Positions 45,914 through 53,511 of a DNA stretch of 64,000 nucleotides are shown here, one piece after another. Position numbers and translations under genes: made by a program. The DNA lies in assembly GCA_031460455.1 (NCBI GenBank), contig JAVKTQ010000011.1:1-64000 (forward strand), given 5' to 3'. Below the pieces are notes generated by a model. That model had not been told where the DNA came from, made no database searches, and worked only from the letters and a program-made list of their open reading frames with translations. Position 1 is the stretch's first letter, and every line of letters begins with the position of its first letter. Origin of the DNA: Sporomusaceae bacterium. Its GTDB lineage: Bacteria > Bacillota > Negativicutes > Sporomusales > UBA7701.

Positions 45914-46926
45914 GCCATCCTCCGGCCCATGACACCGGCGATGCCCGCCACTTCGCGCATCAGGCCGGCGAAGTTTTCCGGGGTGAGCGACTGTTTGCCG
46001 TCGGAGAGGGCTTCGGCGGGGTTGGGGTGAACCTCGATCATCAGCCCGTCGGCGCCGGCGGCGACCGCGGCCCTGGCCATCGGCCGGACGAGCTTCCACA
46101 CCCCGGTGCCGTGGCTGGGGTCGACGATCACCGGCAGGTGGCTGACGCTTTTGACGGCGGCTACGGCGCTGAGGTCGAGGGTGTTGCGGGTGAAGTCTTC
46201 GAAGGTGCGGATGCCCCGTTCGCACATGATGACGCTGTAGTTGCCCTCGTTCATGATGTATTCGGCGGCGTTGAGCCATTCGTTGATGGTGGCCGCTATG
46301 CCGCGCTTGAGGAGGACGGGTTTGCCTGCTTTGCCCACCGCTTTGAGGAGCTGGAAGTTCTGCATGTTGCGGGCGCCGACCTGTAGTATATCGACGTAGG
46401 TGCACACCACCGGCACCGATTGGATGTCGACGACTTCGGTGACGATTTTCAGGCCGGTTTTCTCGCGGGCCTCGGCCAGCATTTCCAGGCCCTTTTCCTC
46501 CAGGCCCTGGAAGGAGTAGGGCGAGGTCCGCGGTTTGTAGGCTCCGCCCCGCAGGAACTGCGCCCCGCCCGCTTTGACGGCCAGCGCCGATTCCAGGAGC
46601 TGCTCGCGGCTTTCGACCGCGCACGGCCCGGCCATGACGACGAGGCCCTCGCCGCCGACCGGCACGCCGCCGACGTCGATGACGCTGTCCTCGTGCTTGA
46701 ATTCGCGGCCGACGAGTTTGTAGCTTTCGGTCACGGAGACGACTTTCTCGACCCCCGGCATTACTTCGACCGGGAGACCGTTGATGATTTTCTTGTCGCC
46801 GATGACGCCGATGATGGTGCGGTATCGTCCCTCCGAGAGGTGGACTTTGAGGCCTAGGCCGGTTATTTTCTCGACGACACGGTTGATGTCGGTTTCGCTG
46901 GCATGAGGCTGCATTACGATGATCAT
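45910..46926 (-). CDS. aroF: 3-deoxy-7-phosphoheptulonate (DAHP) synthase, type I-beta with regulatory domain
   Basis: A 338-residue enzyme catalysing the first step of the shikimate pathway. Residues 1-70 form the ferredoxin-like regulatory domain found in Thermotoga-type DAHP synthases, which lets Tyr or Phe inhibit. The catalytic barrel shows [42 protein letters not shown], and [12 protein letters not shown]. It is first in a two-gene operon with tyrA and lies behind a tyrosine T-box leader; hairpin repeat copy E is in the 5' untranslated region. Confidence 0.94.
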   Translation of the reverse strand: MIIVMQPHASETDINRVVEKITGLGLKVHLSEGRYRTIIGVIGDKKIINGLPVEVMPGVEKVVSVTESYKLVGREFKHEDSVIDVGGVPVGGEGLVVMAGPCAVESREQLLESALAVKAGGAQFLRGGAYKPRTSPYSFQGLEEKGLEMLAEAREKTGLKIVTEVVDIQSVPVVCTYVDILQVGARNMQNFQLLKAVGKAGKPVLLKRGIAATINEWLNAAEYIMNEGNYSVIMCERGIRTFEDFTRNTLDLSAVAAVKSVSHLPVIVDPSHGTGVWKLVRPMARAAVAAGADGLMIEVHPNPAEALSDGKQSLTPENFAGLMREVAGIAGVMGRRMA

Positions 46927-46959
46927 GATAAACCCTCCTGTAGTTTTATTGGACTGTGC

Positions 46960-47068
46960 GAGGCTGTCTAGAAAGCTCCAGATGCAAGGAGCGACGAGGA
47001 CGCGACCGGAGGCGTACTGGAAGTACGTCGGAGGAGCGACACAGCAGATGGACTTTGTAGGCAGCCTC
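46960..47068 (-). repeat. long hairpin repeat family, copy E
   Basis: About 109 nt. Arms GAGGCTG-TCTAGAAAG and CTTTGTAGG-CAGCCTC pair with few mismatches; core sequences are CTCCAGATGCAAGG and ACAGCAGATGG; tip GCGTACTGGAAGTACG. Unlike copies A-D it lies in a leader, after the T-box terminator and before the aroF start codon, though its direction relative to transcription is the same. Confidence 0.82.
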
Positions 47069-47077
47069 CCTTGGGAA

Positions 47078-47366
47078 AATAAATAAATCCCGCCCCTGAA
47101 ATCAGGGACGGGATATTATACCCGTGGTACCACCCTGCTTGCTTGTGGCAAGCCGCTCTGTTCAGGTACGGGACAAATGTCCGATACCCTAGCCTGTGTT
47201 AACGGTGGCGCTCCGGCCCGGTCTACTCGCATGAAGCTTTCAACCTGCTGCTCGCGGGTGTATTTCGGTCAGTGCGTTTGCCGGGTCGCACCACCCCCCG
47301 GCTCTCTGGGAAACGCTTCTGGCTTACTTCTCCCGCTCATCGCATTTAAATGTGTTGTTGATAGTT
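47078..47366 (-). promoter_or_regulatory. tyrosine-specific T-box riboswitch leader of aroF-tyrA
   Basis: On the minus strand the leader has the T-box core AGGGTGGTACCACGGG (47121-47136). Stem I has the AGTA-type specifier-loop motif (GAGAAGTAAG) and a distal AGAG...GGTGGTGCGACC region. Opposite the AGTA motif, flanked by the pairing GCGGG / CCCGC, the specifier position reads TAC (47260-47262), the tyrosine codon. The UGGU of the core would pair with ACCA, matching discriminator A. Uncharged tRNA-Tyr would bind and prevent the terminator from forming. The downstream genes make tyrosine, which agrees. Confidence 0.93.
47087..47114 (-). terminator. T-box regulated terminator
   Basis: Hairpin ATCCCGTCCCTG / CAGGGGCGGGAT followed by TTATTTATTT on the minus strand. 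The T-box core directly upstream can pair with its 5' arm to form the antiterminator. Confidence 0.9.
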
Positions 47367-47396
47367 ACTATAGCAAAAGTAGTTTGGCCATGTCAA
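47367..47396 (-). promoter_or_regulatory. sigma-A-type promoter of the T-box leader
   Basis: Minus-strand -35 TTGACA (47391-47396) and -10 TATAGT (47367-47372) with an 18-bp spacer, directly upstream of the T-box leader. Confidence 0.8.
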
Positions 47397-47418
47397 GTTA
47401 ATTTTATGGGTTACGGCG

Positions 47419-47922
47419 CTACTTGCCTGCCGTCGCCGGTCCGCCGCATTCGCCGGCCTCGCCCTTCATGATCGCCAGCCCGTGCTCCAGGGCGGGCAGG
47501 ACGACTTCCAGGCATTCTTTGACTCCTTTGGGGCTGCCGGGAAGGTTGATGATGAGCGTGCGACCGCGGACGCCGGCTACCGCCCGCGACAGCATGGCCC
47601 GGGAGGTTACTTCCAGCGATTTGGCCCGCATGGCTTCGGGGATGCCCGGCACGTGGCGGTCGATCACGGCGAGGGTGGCCTCGGGGGTGACGTCCCGCGG
47701 GCTGAGGCCGGTGCCGCCGGTGGTCAGGATAAGGTCGACGGCGAGCGTGTCGGCCATATTGACCATTTCCTTACTGAGTGCTTCGCGCTCGTCGGGCACG
47801 ACGACATAATGGCGCACTTCGCCGATGCCTGCCAGCATGGTGGCTATGGTCCGCCCGCTGACGTCCTCGCGTTCGCCGCGGGAGCCCTTGTCGCTGGCGG
47901 TTATTATGCCGATGCTAAACAT
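47419..47922 (-). CDS. mogA: MogA/MoaB molybdenum cofactor protein
   Basis: A 167-residue protein that adenylylates molybdopterin before metal insertion. Motifs: GIITASDKGSRGEREDVSG, the TTGGTGLSPRDVTPEA loop near 75-90, and INLPGSPKGVKECLE near 124. It is the last gene of the molybdenum cofactor operon, overlapping the MOSC gene by 8 bp. Confidence 0.93.
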   Translation of the reverse strand: MFSIGIITASDKGSRGEREDVSGRTIATMLAGIGEVRHYVVVPDEREALSKEMVNMADTLAVDLILTTGGTGLSPRDVTPEATLAVIDRHVPGIPEAMRAKSLEVTSRAMLSRAVAGVRGRTLIINLPGSPKGVKECLEVVLPALEHGLAIMKGEAGECGGPATAGK

Positions 47923-48358
47923 TGTCGGTCACCACCTCAAGCGTATTGCCGACCGCTACCGGCCCGCCGGTAACTACGGTCGCGAAGATGCCTTCTTTGG
48001 GCATTACGCAGTCGCCGGCCTGGTAGTAGATGGCGCAGCGGTTATGGCATTCCTTGCCTATCTGGCTGACTTCCAGGAGCGCGTCGCCGATCTTCAGGCG
48101 GGTGCCGACCGGCAGCGACACGAGGGATATGCCCTGGGTGGTGATATTTTCGGCGAAGTCGCCCGGTCCGACGTCGAGCCCCGCCTGGCGCATTTTGTCG
48201 ATGCTTTCCATGGCCAGCAGGCTTATCTGGCGGTGGGCGAAGCCGGCGTGGGCGTCGCCTTCCAGCCCCAGCCCCGGCACCAGTGTGCCGCGGCCGACGT
48301 TGGTCTTGCGCTCGCCTTTGCTGGCGCTTGTGCATACTGCGATGATTGTTCCTGGCAC
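47915..48358 (-). CDS. MOSC domain protein
   Basis: A 147-residue stand-alone MOSC domain, related to the C-terminal domain of molybdenum cofactor sulfurases, with the hydrophobic GLEGDAHAGFAHRQISLL, GDFAENITTQGI and the conserved Cys in ECHNRCAIYYQAGDCVMPKEG, split by short gaps. It is thought to carry or transfer sulfur to the Mo or W centre. Start GTG with AGGAGG. It sits between moaC and mogA. Confidence 0.9.
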   Translation of the reverse strand: MPGTIIAVCTSASKGERKTNVGRGTLVPGLGLEGDAHAGFAHRQISLLAMESIDKMRQAGLDVGPGDFAENITTQGISLVSLPVGTRLKIGDALLEVSQIGKECHNRCAIYYQAGDCVMPKEGIFATVVTGGPVAVGNTLEVVTDNV

Positions 48359-48368
48359 TTTTATCCTC

Positions 48369-48851
48369 CTAGTCGCGATCGCTCCGCACGTAATTGCCGC
48401 TCTTGCCGCCCGATTTGGCGGCCAGGCGGACGTATTCGACGACCATGCCTTTGTCGACGGCCTTGGCCATGTCGTAAATGGTCAGGGCGGCGACGGATAC
48501 GGCCGTTAAAGCCTCCATTTCCACACCGGTTTTGCCGGTGGTCCTTACCGTGGCGACGATATCGATAGCGCTGGCCGCTTCGTCGATGCTGAAACCGATG
48601 TCGACCCCGGTCAGCAGCAGGGGATGACACATCGGGATAAGCTGCCAGGTTTGTTTGGCCGCCATTATTCCGGCTACCTGGGCCACTCCGAGGACGTCGC
48701 CTTTACCGACTCCCCCCGCCTTGATGAGAGCGAGCGTGGCGGGCAGCATGGTTACCCGGCCTTCGGCAACCGCTTCGCGCTGGGTGTCGTTTTTAACCGA
48801 AACGTCCACCATGCGCGCCCGGCCGGATTGATTAAAATGAGTTAGTTCCAC
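48369..48851 (-). CDS. moaC: cyclic pyranopterin monophosphate synthase MoaC
   Basis: A 160-residue MoaC, which works after MoaA to make cyclic pyranopterin. Motifs: [37 protein letters not shown], split by a short gap, and [18 protein letters not shown] with the catalytic Lys in AVDKGM. Start GTG with AGGAG. Length matches the family. Confidence 0.96.
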   Translation of the reverse strand: MELTHFNQSGRARMVDVSVKNDTQREAVAEGRVTMLPATLALIKAGGVGKGDVLGVAQVAGIMAAKQTWQLIPMCHPLLLTGVDIGFSIDEAASAIDIVATVRTTGKTGVEMEALTAVSVAALTIYDMAKAVDKGMVVEYVRLAAKSGGKSGNYVRSDRD

Positions 48852-48875
48852 TCCCTGGCTCCTTCCTGCGGCGGC

Positions 48876-49121
48876 TTACGCCTTGGCGGCGAAATCGCGG
48901 GGGAACAGTTCGACCCGGTCGCCGTCGAACAGCACCCGCGCCGGATTGCTGTCGTTGCCGTTAACTGCCGCCAGTTTTATCTCGTCGGTATCGATCTCCA
49001 ATTCGGAGAGAAGTTCGCCCAATGAAATACCGTCAGGAACGTCGACGGCCACCATACCGGTATCTGAGCCCGCCGGCCGGTAGCGTCTGAGCGACGCGTA
49101 TAAGCGCACTTCGATAACCAA
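48876..49121 (-). CDS. MoaD/ThiS-family protein without C-terminal GlyGly
   Basis: An 81-residue ubiquitin-fold protein (VEVRLYASLRRYRP-like start, then GISLGELLSELEI, and RVLFDGDRVELFPRD) in the place expected for the molybdopterin synthase small subunit. It ends FAAKA instead of the GG that MoaB-type E1 enzymes adenylate and that carries the thiocarboxylate. So it may be a diverged sulfur carrier, need another maturation step, or have a different job. No moaE is visible nearby. Start codon TTG with a poorly spaced site, so the N-terminus is uncertain. Confidence 0.75.
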   Translation of the reverse strand: MVIEVRLYASLRRYRPAGSDTGMVAVDVPDGISLGELLSELEIDTDEIKLAAVNGNDSNPARVLFDGDRVELFPRDFAAKA

Positions 49122-49231
49122 ACTTGCCCAACACCTTCCCTGTATGCGTTCAGTCTTTACAAGGTTACGTATAATATTCGGGCAGTTCGGTTAATCTCCT
49201 GCCAAATAATTTCCAATAATTGCCAGTAATT

Positions 49232-50212
49232 TCACCCGCCGATCTGCGACATACGACGTCCGAAGCCGGGATAGCCGCTGGTGCGGCAGAGGGAATGCCC
49301 CTTGGGCTTGTCACTGATGGCGGCGGCGAAAAGCTCGGCCAGGTCGGCGTCGCTGGCGCCGGCTCTGAGCGGTGTCCTGACATCGATTTCCCGGTCGCTC
49401 AGCAGACAGGGGCGCAGCCGGCCGTCCGCAGTCAGCCTGATGCGGTTGCAGGCGTTGCAGAAATGCTCGGAGATCGGTGTGATGAAACCGAAGGTTCCGC
49501 GCGACTCGGGCAGCCGCCAGTAGCGGGCCGGCCCGTTGCCCTTAGTGGCCGCCGGTTCCAGCCGCCCGTGCCCGGTTTCTTCCAACAGCCGTTTTACGGC
49601 GGCGATGTCGGGACCTGACGCCAGCCCGCCCCGGCCGCCCAGCGGCATGCGCTCGATGAAGCGCACGGCGATTGGGTAGCGTTGGACCTGGTCGACGAAG
49701 AAAGTCAGGTCGGCGGGGCTCAAAGCTTCGGTGAGCACGACGTTGAGTTTGACGGGCGTAAGGCCTGCCTCGAGGGCGCTCCTTACTCCCTGGAGGGTGT
49801 CCTCGACGCGGCCGCAGTGGGTGACTTTCGCGAAGCCGGCCGGGTCTATGGTGTCGAGGCTGATATTGACCCGGTCGAGACCGGCGGCTTTCAGCGCGGC
49901 GGCATACTGCGGCAGCAGGCTGCCATTGGTCGTCAGCGATAGGTCCTCGATTGTCCCCAGTTTTTTGACGGCGGCAACGAAATCGACTATACCCTTGCGC
50001 ACCAGAGGCTCGCCCCCTGTCAGCCGTACTTTGCTGATGCCTTCGCGGCTGAAAACGCCGATAAGGCGCAGCAGTTCCTCGTAGGTGAGTATTTCGGCAT
50101 GAGGCAGCCATTTTACGCCCCGTGGCGGCAGGCAATAGGCGCAGCGAAAATTACAGCGGTCGGTGACTGAGACTCTGAGGTAATGGATGGCACGGTCATG
50201 GCTATCGTACAT
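49232..50212 (-). CDS. moaA: GTP 3',8-cyclase MoaA
   Basis: A 326-residue radical SAM enzyme that starts molybdopterin synthesis from GTP. The N-terminal cluster motif CNFRCAYC lies near residue 19; VRLTGGEPLVRKG follows; the C-terminal cluster Cys are in HFCNACNRIRLTADG and the later RPCLL. The C-terminal GG end needed for catalysis is present (QIGG). Start ATG with GAAAGGAGG. It is the first gene of the cofactor operon. Confidence 0.96.
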   Translation of the reverse strand: MYDSHDRAIHYLRVSVTDRCNFRCAYCLPPRGVKWLPHAEILTYEELLRLIGVFSREGISKVRLTGGEPLVRKGIVDFVAAVKKLGTIEDLSLTTNGSLLPQYAAALKAAGLDRVNISLDTIDPAGFAKVTHCGRVEDTLQGVRSALEAGLTPVKLNVVLTEALSPADLTFFVDQVQRYPIAVRFIERMPLGGRGGLASGPDIAAVKRLLEETGHGRLEPAATKGNGPARYWRLPESRGTFGFITPISEHFCNACNRIRLTADGRLRPCLLSDREIDVRTPLRAGASDADLAELFAAAISDKPKGHSLCRTSGYPGFGRRMSQIGG

Positions 50213-50354
50213 TGCTACGCCTCCTTTCGTCTTCCCCCACCGACTAGGGCCGTAGGTAGAATATTCGCCGCCCCGGCCCGATAACCTGCCCGGCTCAGAC
50301 GGAAAACGAAACATTGGAAAACCTGCCCGAATTTGAGAGGTTTTTTCCGCCGGA

Positions 50355-50385
50355 GCAAATAATAATATTACTGGATATTATTTGC
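50355..50385. promoter_or_regulatory. 10-bp perfect inverted repeat in the moaA / UPF0173 divergent gap
   Basis: GCAAATAATA and TATTATTTGC are exact complements separated by 11 nt, 40 bp upstream of the UPF0173 start codon and between two divergent genes. It may be an operator for either direction or a leader hairpin. I do not recognise it as a known regulator's site. Confidence 0.45.
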
Positions 50386-50424
50386 AGTACCGACGGGAAA
50401 AACTATTGATGAGGAGGTATTGTC

Positions 50425-51096
50425 ATGAAGACCCTCAAATATCTCGGCCACTCCTGTTTTCTTTTTTCCGACGGCCGGACGTCGCTTATCTTCGACCCGT
50501 TTCTCACCGACAGCCCCTGCGCGGCCGCCCAGGCGGCCGATATCGACTGTCAGTACGTCCTGCCCTCTCACGGTCACGCCGACCACCTCGGCGATACGGT
50601 GAAGATCGCCAAGCGCACGGGGGCCACTGTCGTGTCGACCGCCGAAATGGCCGGATTGTGCGGCGGGCAGGGCTGCAAGGCGCACGCCATGCATCTCGGC
50701 GGCAAGCATGCCTTCGACTTCGGTTATGTCCGCCTGACCCTCGCGTTCCATGGCGCAGGGGTGCCGGGAGGGCACGCCTGTGGCTTTGTGGTCAATATGG
50801 GCGGCACGACGGTGTACCACGCCGGCGATACCGCTCTCTTCGGCGACATGGCCCTGCTCGGCCGGTTGGAGAAGATCGACTACGCCCTGCTGCCGATCGG
50901 CGACAATTTCACCATGGGGCCGGCGGACGCCGTCGAGGCGGTAGCCATGCTCAAACCGCGCTTCGTCGTGCCGATGCATTATAACACCTGGCCGGTTATC
51001 GCTCAGGACCCGCAGGAATTCAAGCGGGATGTGGAAAAACGTCTCGGCACCCCGGTGCTGGTCGTCAAGCCGGGAGAAACGCTTAATCTCGAATAA
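50425..51096 (+). CDS. UPF0173 metal-dependent hydrolase (metallo-beta-lactamase fold)
   Basis: A 223-residue MBL-fold protein of the YtkL/UPF0173 group. Metal ligands: HGHADHLGD near residue 50, HAGDTALFGD near 133 and the late HYNTWP. The typical beginning KYLGHSCFLFSDG is present. Substrate unknown. GAGGAGG precedes the ATG. A single gene with its own terminator. Confidence 0.93.
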   Translation: MKTLKYLGHSCFLFSDGRTSLIFDPFLTDSPCAAAQAADIDCQYVLPSHGHADHLGDTVKIAKRTGATVVSTAEMAGLCGGQGCKAHAMHLGGKHAFDFGYVRLTLAFHGAGVPGGHACGFVVNMGGTTVYHAGDTALFGDMALLGRLEKIDYALLPIGDNFTMGPADAVEAVAMLKPRFVVPMHYNTWPVIAQDPQEFKRDVEKRLGTPVLVVKPGETLNLE

Positions 51097-51108
51097 GGCA
51101 AGGCAAAT

Positions 51109-51138
51109 ATCCCGGCTTAACCGCCGGGATGTTTTTTT
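51109..51138 (+). terminator. terminator of the UPF0173 gene
   Basis: Stem ATCCCGGC / GCCGGGAT with a 6-nt loop, then TTTTTTT on the plus strand. Confidence 0.9.
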
Positions 51139-51290
51139 AGGGACATGTGAAAAATGTAACTATAACATGGCCGCCAGGCTGGCTGCGGCCTTTCACCCGT
51201 ATTTCTTCCGGATTACTCCCGTCCAGGACCACCGGGCAAAAACAAACCCGCTTTCGTGCCGCCAGGCAAGGAAGCGGGTTCGCATTTCAA

Positions 51291-53006
51291 TCAATGTTCG
51301 AAATTCATGTGGATATGACAGGTTTCATTGACGTTTTTGACCGCTATCTTATCGGCATAATTATTGATAAGATAGCCTGACAGCTTGGCCACAGCCAAGT
51401 CATCGTGCAGTATGTCGTGCTGATTGGGCTTTTCTTTCGGGAAGTCCATGGCGGTTCCCTCATAGTATATATCGACCGAAAGATTAAATTCCTCGAAAGC
51501 TGCGTCGATCTTCATTTTACCTGTACAAAAGCGGTGAGCTACGGTGGTTTCGATAAGCTCGTTGATCGCCGCCGTCGCCCGACTTATAACATCTGTCCGG
51601 GCACCCCATTCCCCGCCGGCCCCCTGCATGAAATTGTTCAGTATAGCATAGCTGTCGGTTGGCGTGCTCAAATCAAGTTCCAGCGACTCCCGGGAAGCGA
51701 TACCCACTCGGAATATGAGGTGCAAAACAATCGCGGTAACCGCAGCCAAAGCCAGCGGCGTTTGAAACAAGGGCCTGAGCACTTCAGGAAAAACCGAGGT
51801 AAACTGAGGAACAATGTCGATCGCAAAACCGAAAGCGAAAGAAATGCCGAGCATAAACAACCGGCGGTAATCAAGCATCCTTGATACACAGATCTGCATC
51901 CCGGCCGGAAGGATGAAGGCTATTTCGACAAGAATTATCGTGCCCATGACCGCTTTGGGCATTATCGCAAAAGCAGCCGCCACTTTCGGAAAAAAGGCCA
52001 GCAGAATAAAGAAACCGCCAAGGCCATATGCGATGTGACGGCTTGTCGCGCCGGTCGCCACCGTAAGACCCACACTGCCGGGACTGGTCGTCTGGGGGAG
52101 TGCGCCCAGCAGCCCACTGGTCACTGTACTCAGCCCCTCCGCCAAAAGCCCGTTGCCGACAGAAGGCATGTCCATCCGTTTCCAGTTGCTATCGTTTATT
52201 TTTTGACTTGTCGTTATATTGCCCACTGTAATGATACTTGAACAAAATGCGGCCAGCAAGAAGGCCAGCAGTATAGTGCCGTCGAAAGACCAGCCGCCGT
52301 GACTGACCGTCGGCAGGGCAAACAAAGGCGCATCGTACACTTTATTAAAATGGCTGCCGTCTAAGCCGCCGGACAGAAAGGAGACGACATACCCCACAGC
52401 TATGCCGATCAGCAGCGCATATTCGCGCAGCCTTTGATTTCCCCATATATACATGGCAATAACAAGTACCAGCGTAACGCCGGAAGTGATATAATCATCC
52501 CGGCGTTCGACCGGCGACTCATGCAAACCAAAAAAGTACGGCACGCTATAGCCGATATACATGAACGCCATCATGGTAATAATGAGACCGATAATTTCCG
52601 GCGGAAACAGGATGCGCATCTTCTTTACCAGCCGGCTGAGCAGCATCTGAAACACTCCGGCCACCACCGTCATGCCGCATAGCAGGGGGAACCCACCCGC
52701 CTTTATCGCCATGATCGCCGCCGGAAAGTAAGCAGTTCCCGTCTCGTGGGCACAAAAGTAGCCCGAGCCGATGGGGCCTTTGCCCAAGGCTTGTAATATT
52801 GTCCCGACACCCATGGCAATCATCATCAGGCTGACCACGCTCTGGGCCTGTTCGGTCGAGCCGCCGGCCAAGTTGACGATAATCACCGGGAAAGCCAGTT
52901 CTACCGAAAGCAAGGCAACCTGCTGGAGAACAAGCGGCACGAGTGAACGAAAGGGAACGCTGTCGTTAAGACCGTACGTCAAGTTTCCCGATTTGGTTGA
53001 GATCAT
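51291..53006 (-). CDS. NCS2 (xanthine/uracil) permease with an extra C-terminal ATPase-like domain
   Basis: A 571-residue protein, longer than the usual 430-460 of the family. Residues 1-440 form an NCS2 permease with about 14 membrane segments (VPLVLQQVALLSVELAFP, GKGPIGSGYFCAHETGTAY, GALPQTTSPGSVGLT). Residues 445-571 are soluble and contain ATAAINELIETTVAHRF, which resembles the N-box of HATPase_c/anti-sigma kinase domains, but the following Gly boxes are not clear. The substrate is probably a nucleobase or related compound. The best start is the ATG at 53006, though a GGAGG site lies rather far upstream. Base composition is more AT-rich than flanking genes. Confidence 0.85.
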   Translation of the reverse strand: MISTKSGNLTYGLNDSVPFRSLVPLVLQQVALLSVELAFPVIIVNLAGGSTEQAQSVVSLMMIAMGVGTILQALGKGPIGSGYFCAHETGTAYFPAAIMAIKAGGFPLLCGMTVVAGVFQMLLSRLVKKMRILFPPEIIGLIITMMAFMYIGYSVPYFFGLHESPVERRDDYITSGVTLVLVIAMYIWGNQRLREYALLIGIAVGYVVSFLSGGLDGSHFNKVYDAPLFALPTVSHGGWSFDGTILLAFLLAAFCSSIITVGNITTSQKINDSNWKRMDMPSVGNGLLAEGLSTVTSGLLGALPQTTSPGSVGLTVATGATSRHIAYGLGGFFILLAFFPKVAAAFAIMPKAVMGTIILVEIAFILPAGMQICVSRMLDYRRLFMLGISFAFGFAIDIVPQFTSVFPEVLRPLFQTPLALAAVTAIVLHLIFRVGIASRESLELDLSTPTDSYAILNNFMQGAGGEWGARTDVISRATAAINELIETTVAHRFCTGKMKIDAAFEEFNLSVDIYYEGTAMDFPKEKPNQHDILHDDLAVAKLSGYLINNYADKIAVKNVNETCHIHMNFEH

Positions 53007-53150
53007 GTTTTGGGGCTCGCCCCCTCCCAGGAAGATTTTGCATAAATAAATAAGTATCAACCATTAAGTTACCTTTTTTGCTAACATTTTGCAATACTTT
53101 TCGCTGTCGCCGTTAGAATTTATAAAGAGTTCTGTAATAGGAGATATTGG

Positions 53151-53177
53151 TGGTGGAGGCGATGGGAGGTCGAACCC
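53151..53177 (-). other. tmRNA/tRNA 3'-end-like fragment (possible attachment site)
   Basis: Read on the minus strand, 27 nt resemble the 3' end of a tmRNA or tRNA: a T-arm-like GGGTTCGACCTCCC followed by ATCGCCTCCACCA with an encoded CCA end. One base is extra relative to a normal T-loop. No tmRNA body lies upstream. Tyrosine recombinases often use this part of ssrA or tRNA genes as attachment sites, so this may be an att remnant. Function is inferred. Confidence 0.4.
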
Positions 53178-53187
53178 TCGCCTTTTT
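53158..53187 (+). terminator. terminator-like hairpin, plus direction
   Basis: GGCGA...GGG and CCC-TCGCC pair, followed by TTTTT on the plus strand. No plus-strand gene ends before it. It overlaps the tmRNA-end-like fragment, so one of the two readings may be chance. Confidence 0.35.
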
Positions 53188-53369
53188 GTATGTGAAATCA
53201 TTATAAGTTCGGTAAAACAATCACAAACAGTTATGACTCCAGATAATTCAAGGATCTTTATTCATTCACGTGTATAGGATATGCCTACCATTTTATTGTC
53301 AGCCGTACGAATTTCACTTTTTACTGGCTCTTCATGTGTTAAAATAATATCATACTTCAGCAGTTAAGT

Positions 53370-53441
53370 AAGTTAATAACGTAACTTATTCATTTTTATT
53401 AAGTTACATGCGTAACATTTCGTAAGTTATTAATTTAACTT
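53370..53441 (+). promoter_or_regulatory. three tandem palindromic operators AAGTTA-N6-TAACTT
   Basis: Three copies of one 18-bp palindrome: 53370-53387 (AAGTTA ATAACG TAACTT), 53401-53418 (AAGTTA CATGCG TAACAT, one mismatch) and 53424-53441 (AAGTTA TTAATT TAACTT). Centres are 31 and 23 bp apart. The last copy ends 11 bp before the -35 box of the Cys-rich peptide gene. This is the layout expected of a dimeric regulator acting on that promoter; the regulator is not identified and none is encoded next to it. Confidence 0.7.
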
Positions 53442-53452
53442 GCTGTTTTTTA

Positions 53453-53481
53453 TTGATTTTGTTAATTTTCGTTGCTATAAT
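53453..53481 (+). promoter_or_regulatory. sigma-A-type promoter of the Cys-rich peptide gene
   Basis: -35 TTGATT (53453-53458), 17-bp spacer, -10 TATAAT (53476-53481), about 31 bp before the start codon and just downstream of the operator array. Confidence 0.8.
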
Positions 53482-53511
53482 TTAATCAAGAAACAAAGGA
53501 GGGTGTTCATT

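Noticed and set aside
53007-53150. possible purine riboswitch ahead of the NCS2 permease
   Set aside because: None of the conserved purine-aptamer junction or loop sequences can be found on the minus strand.
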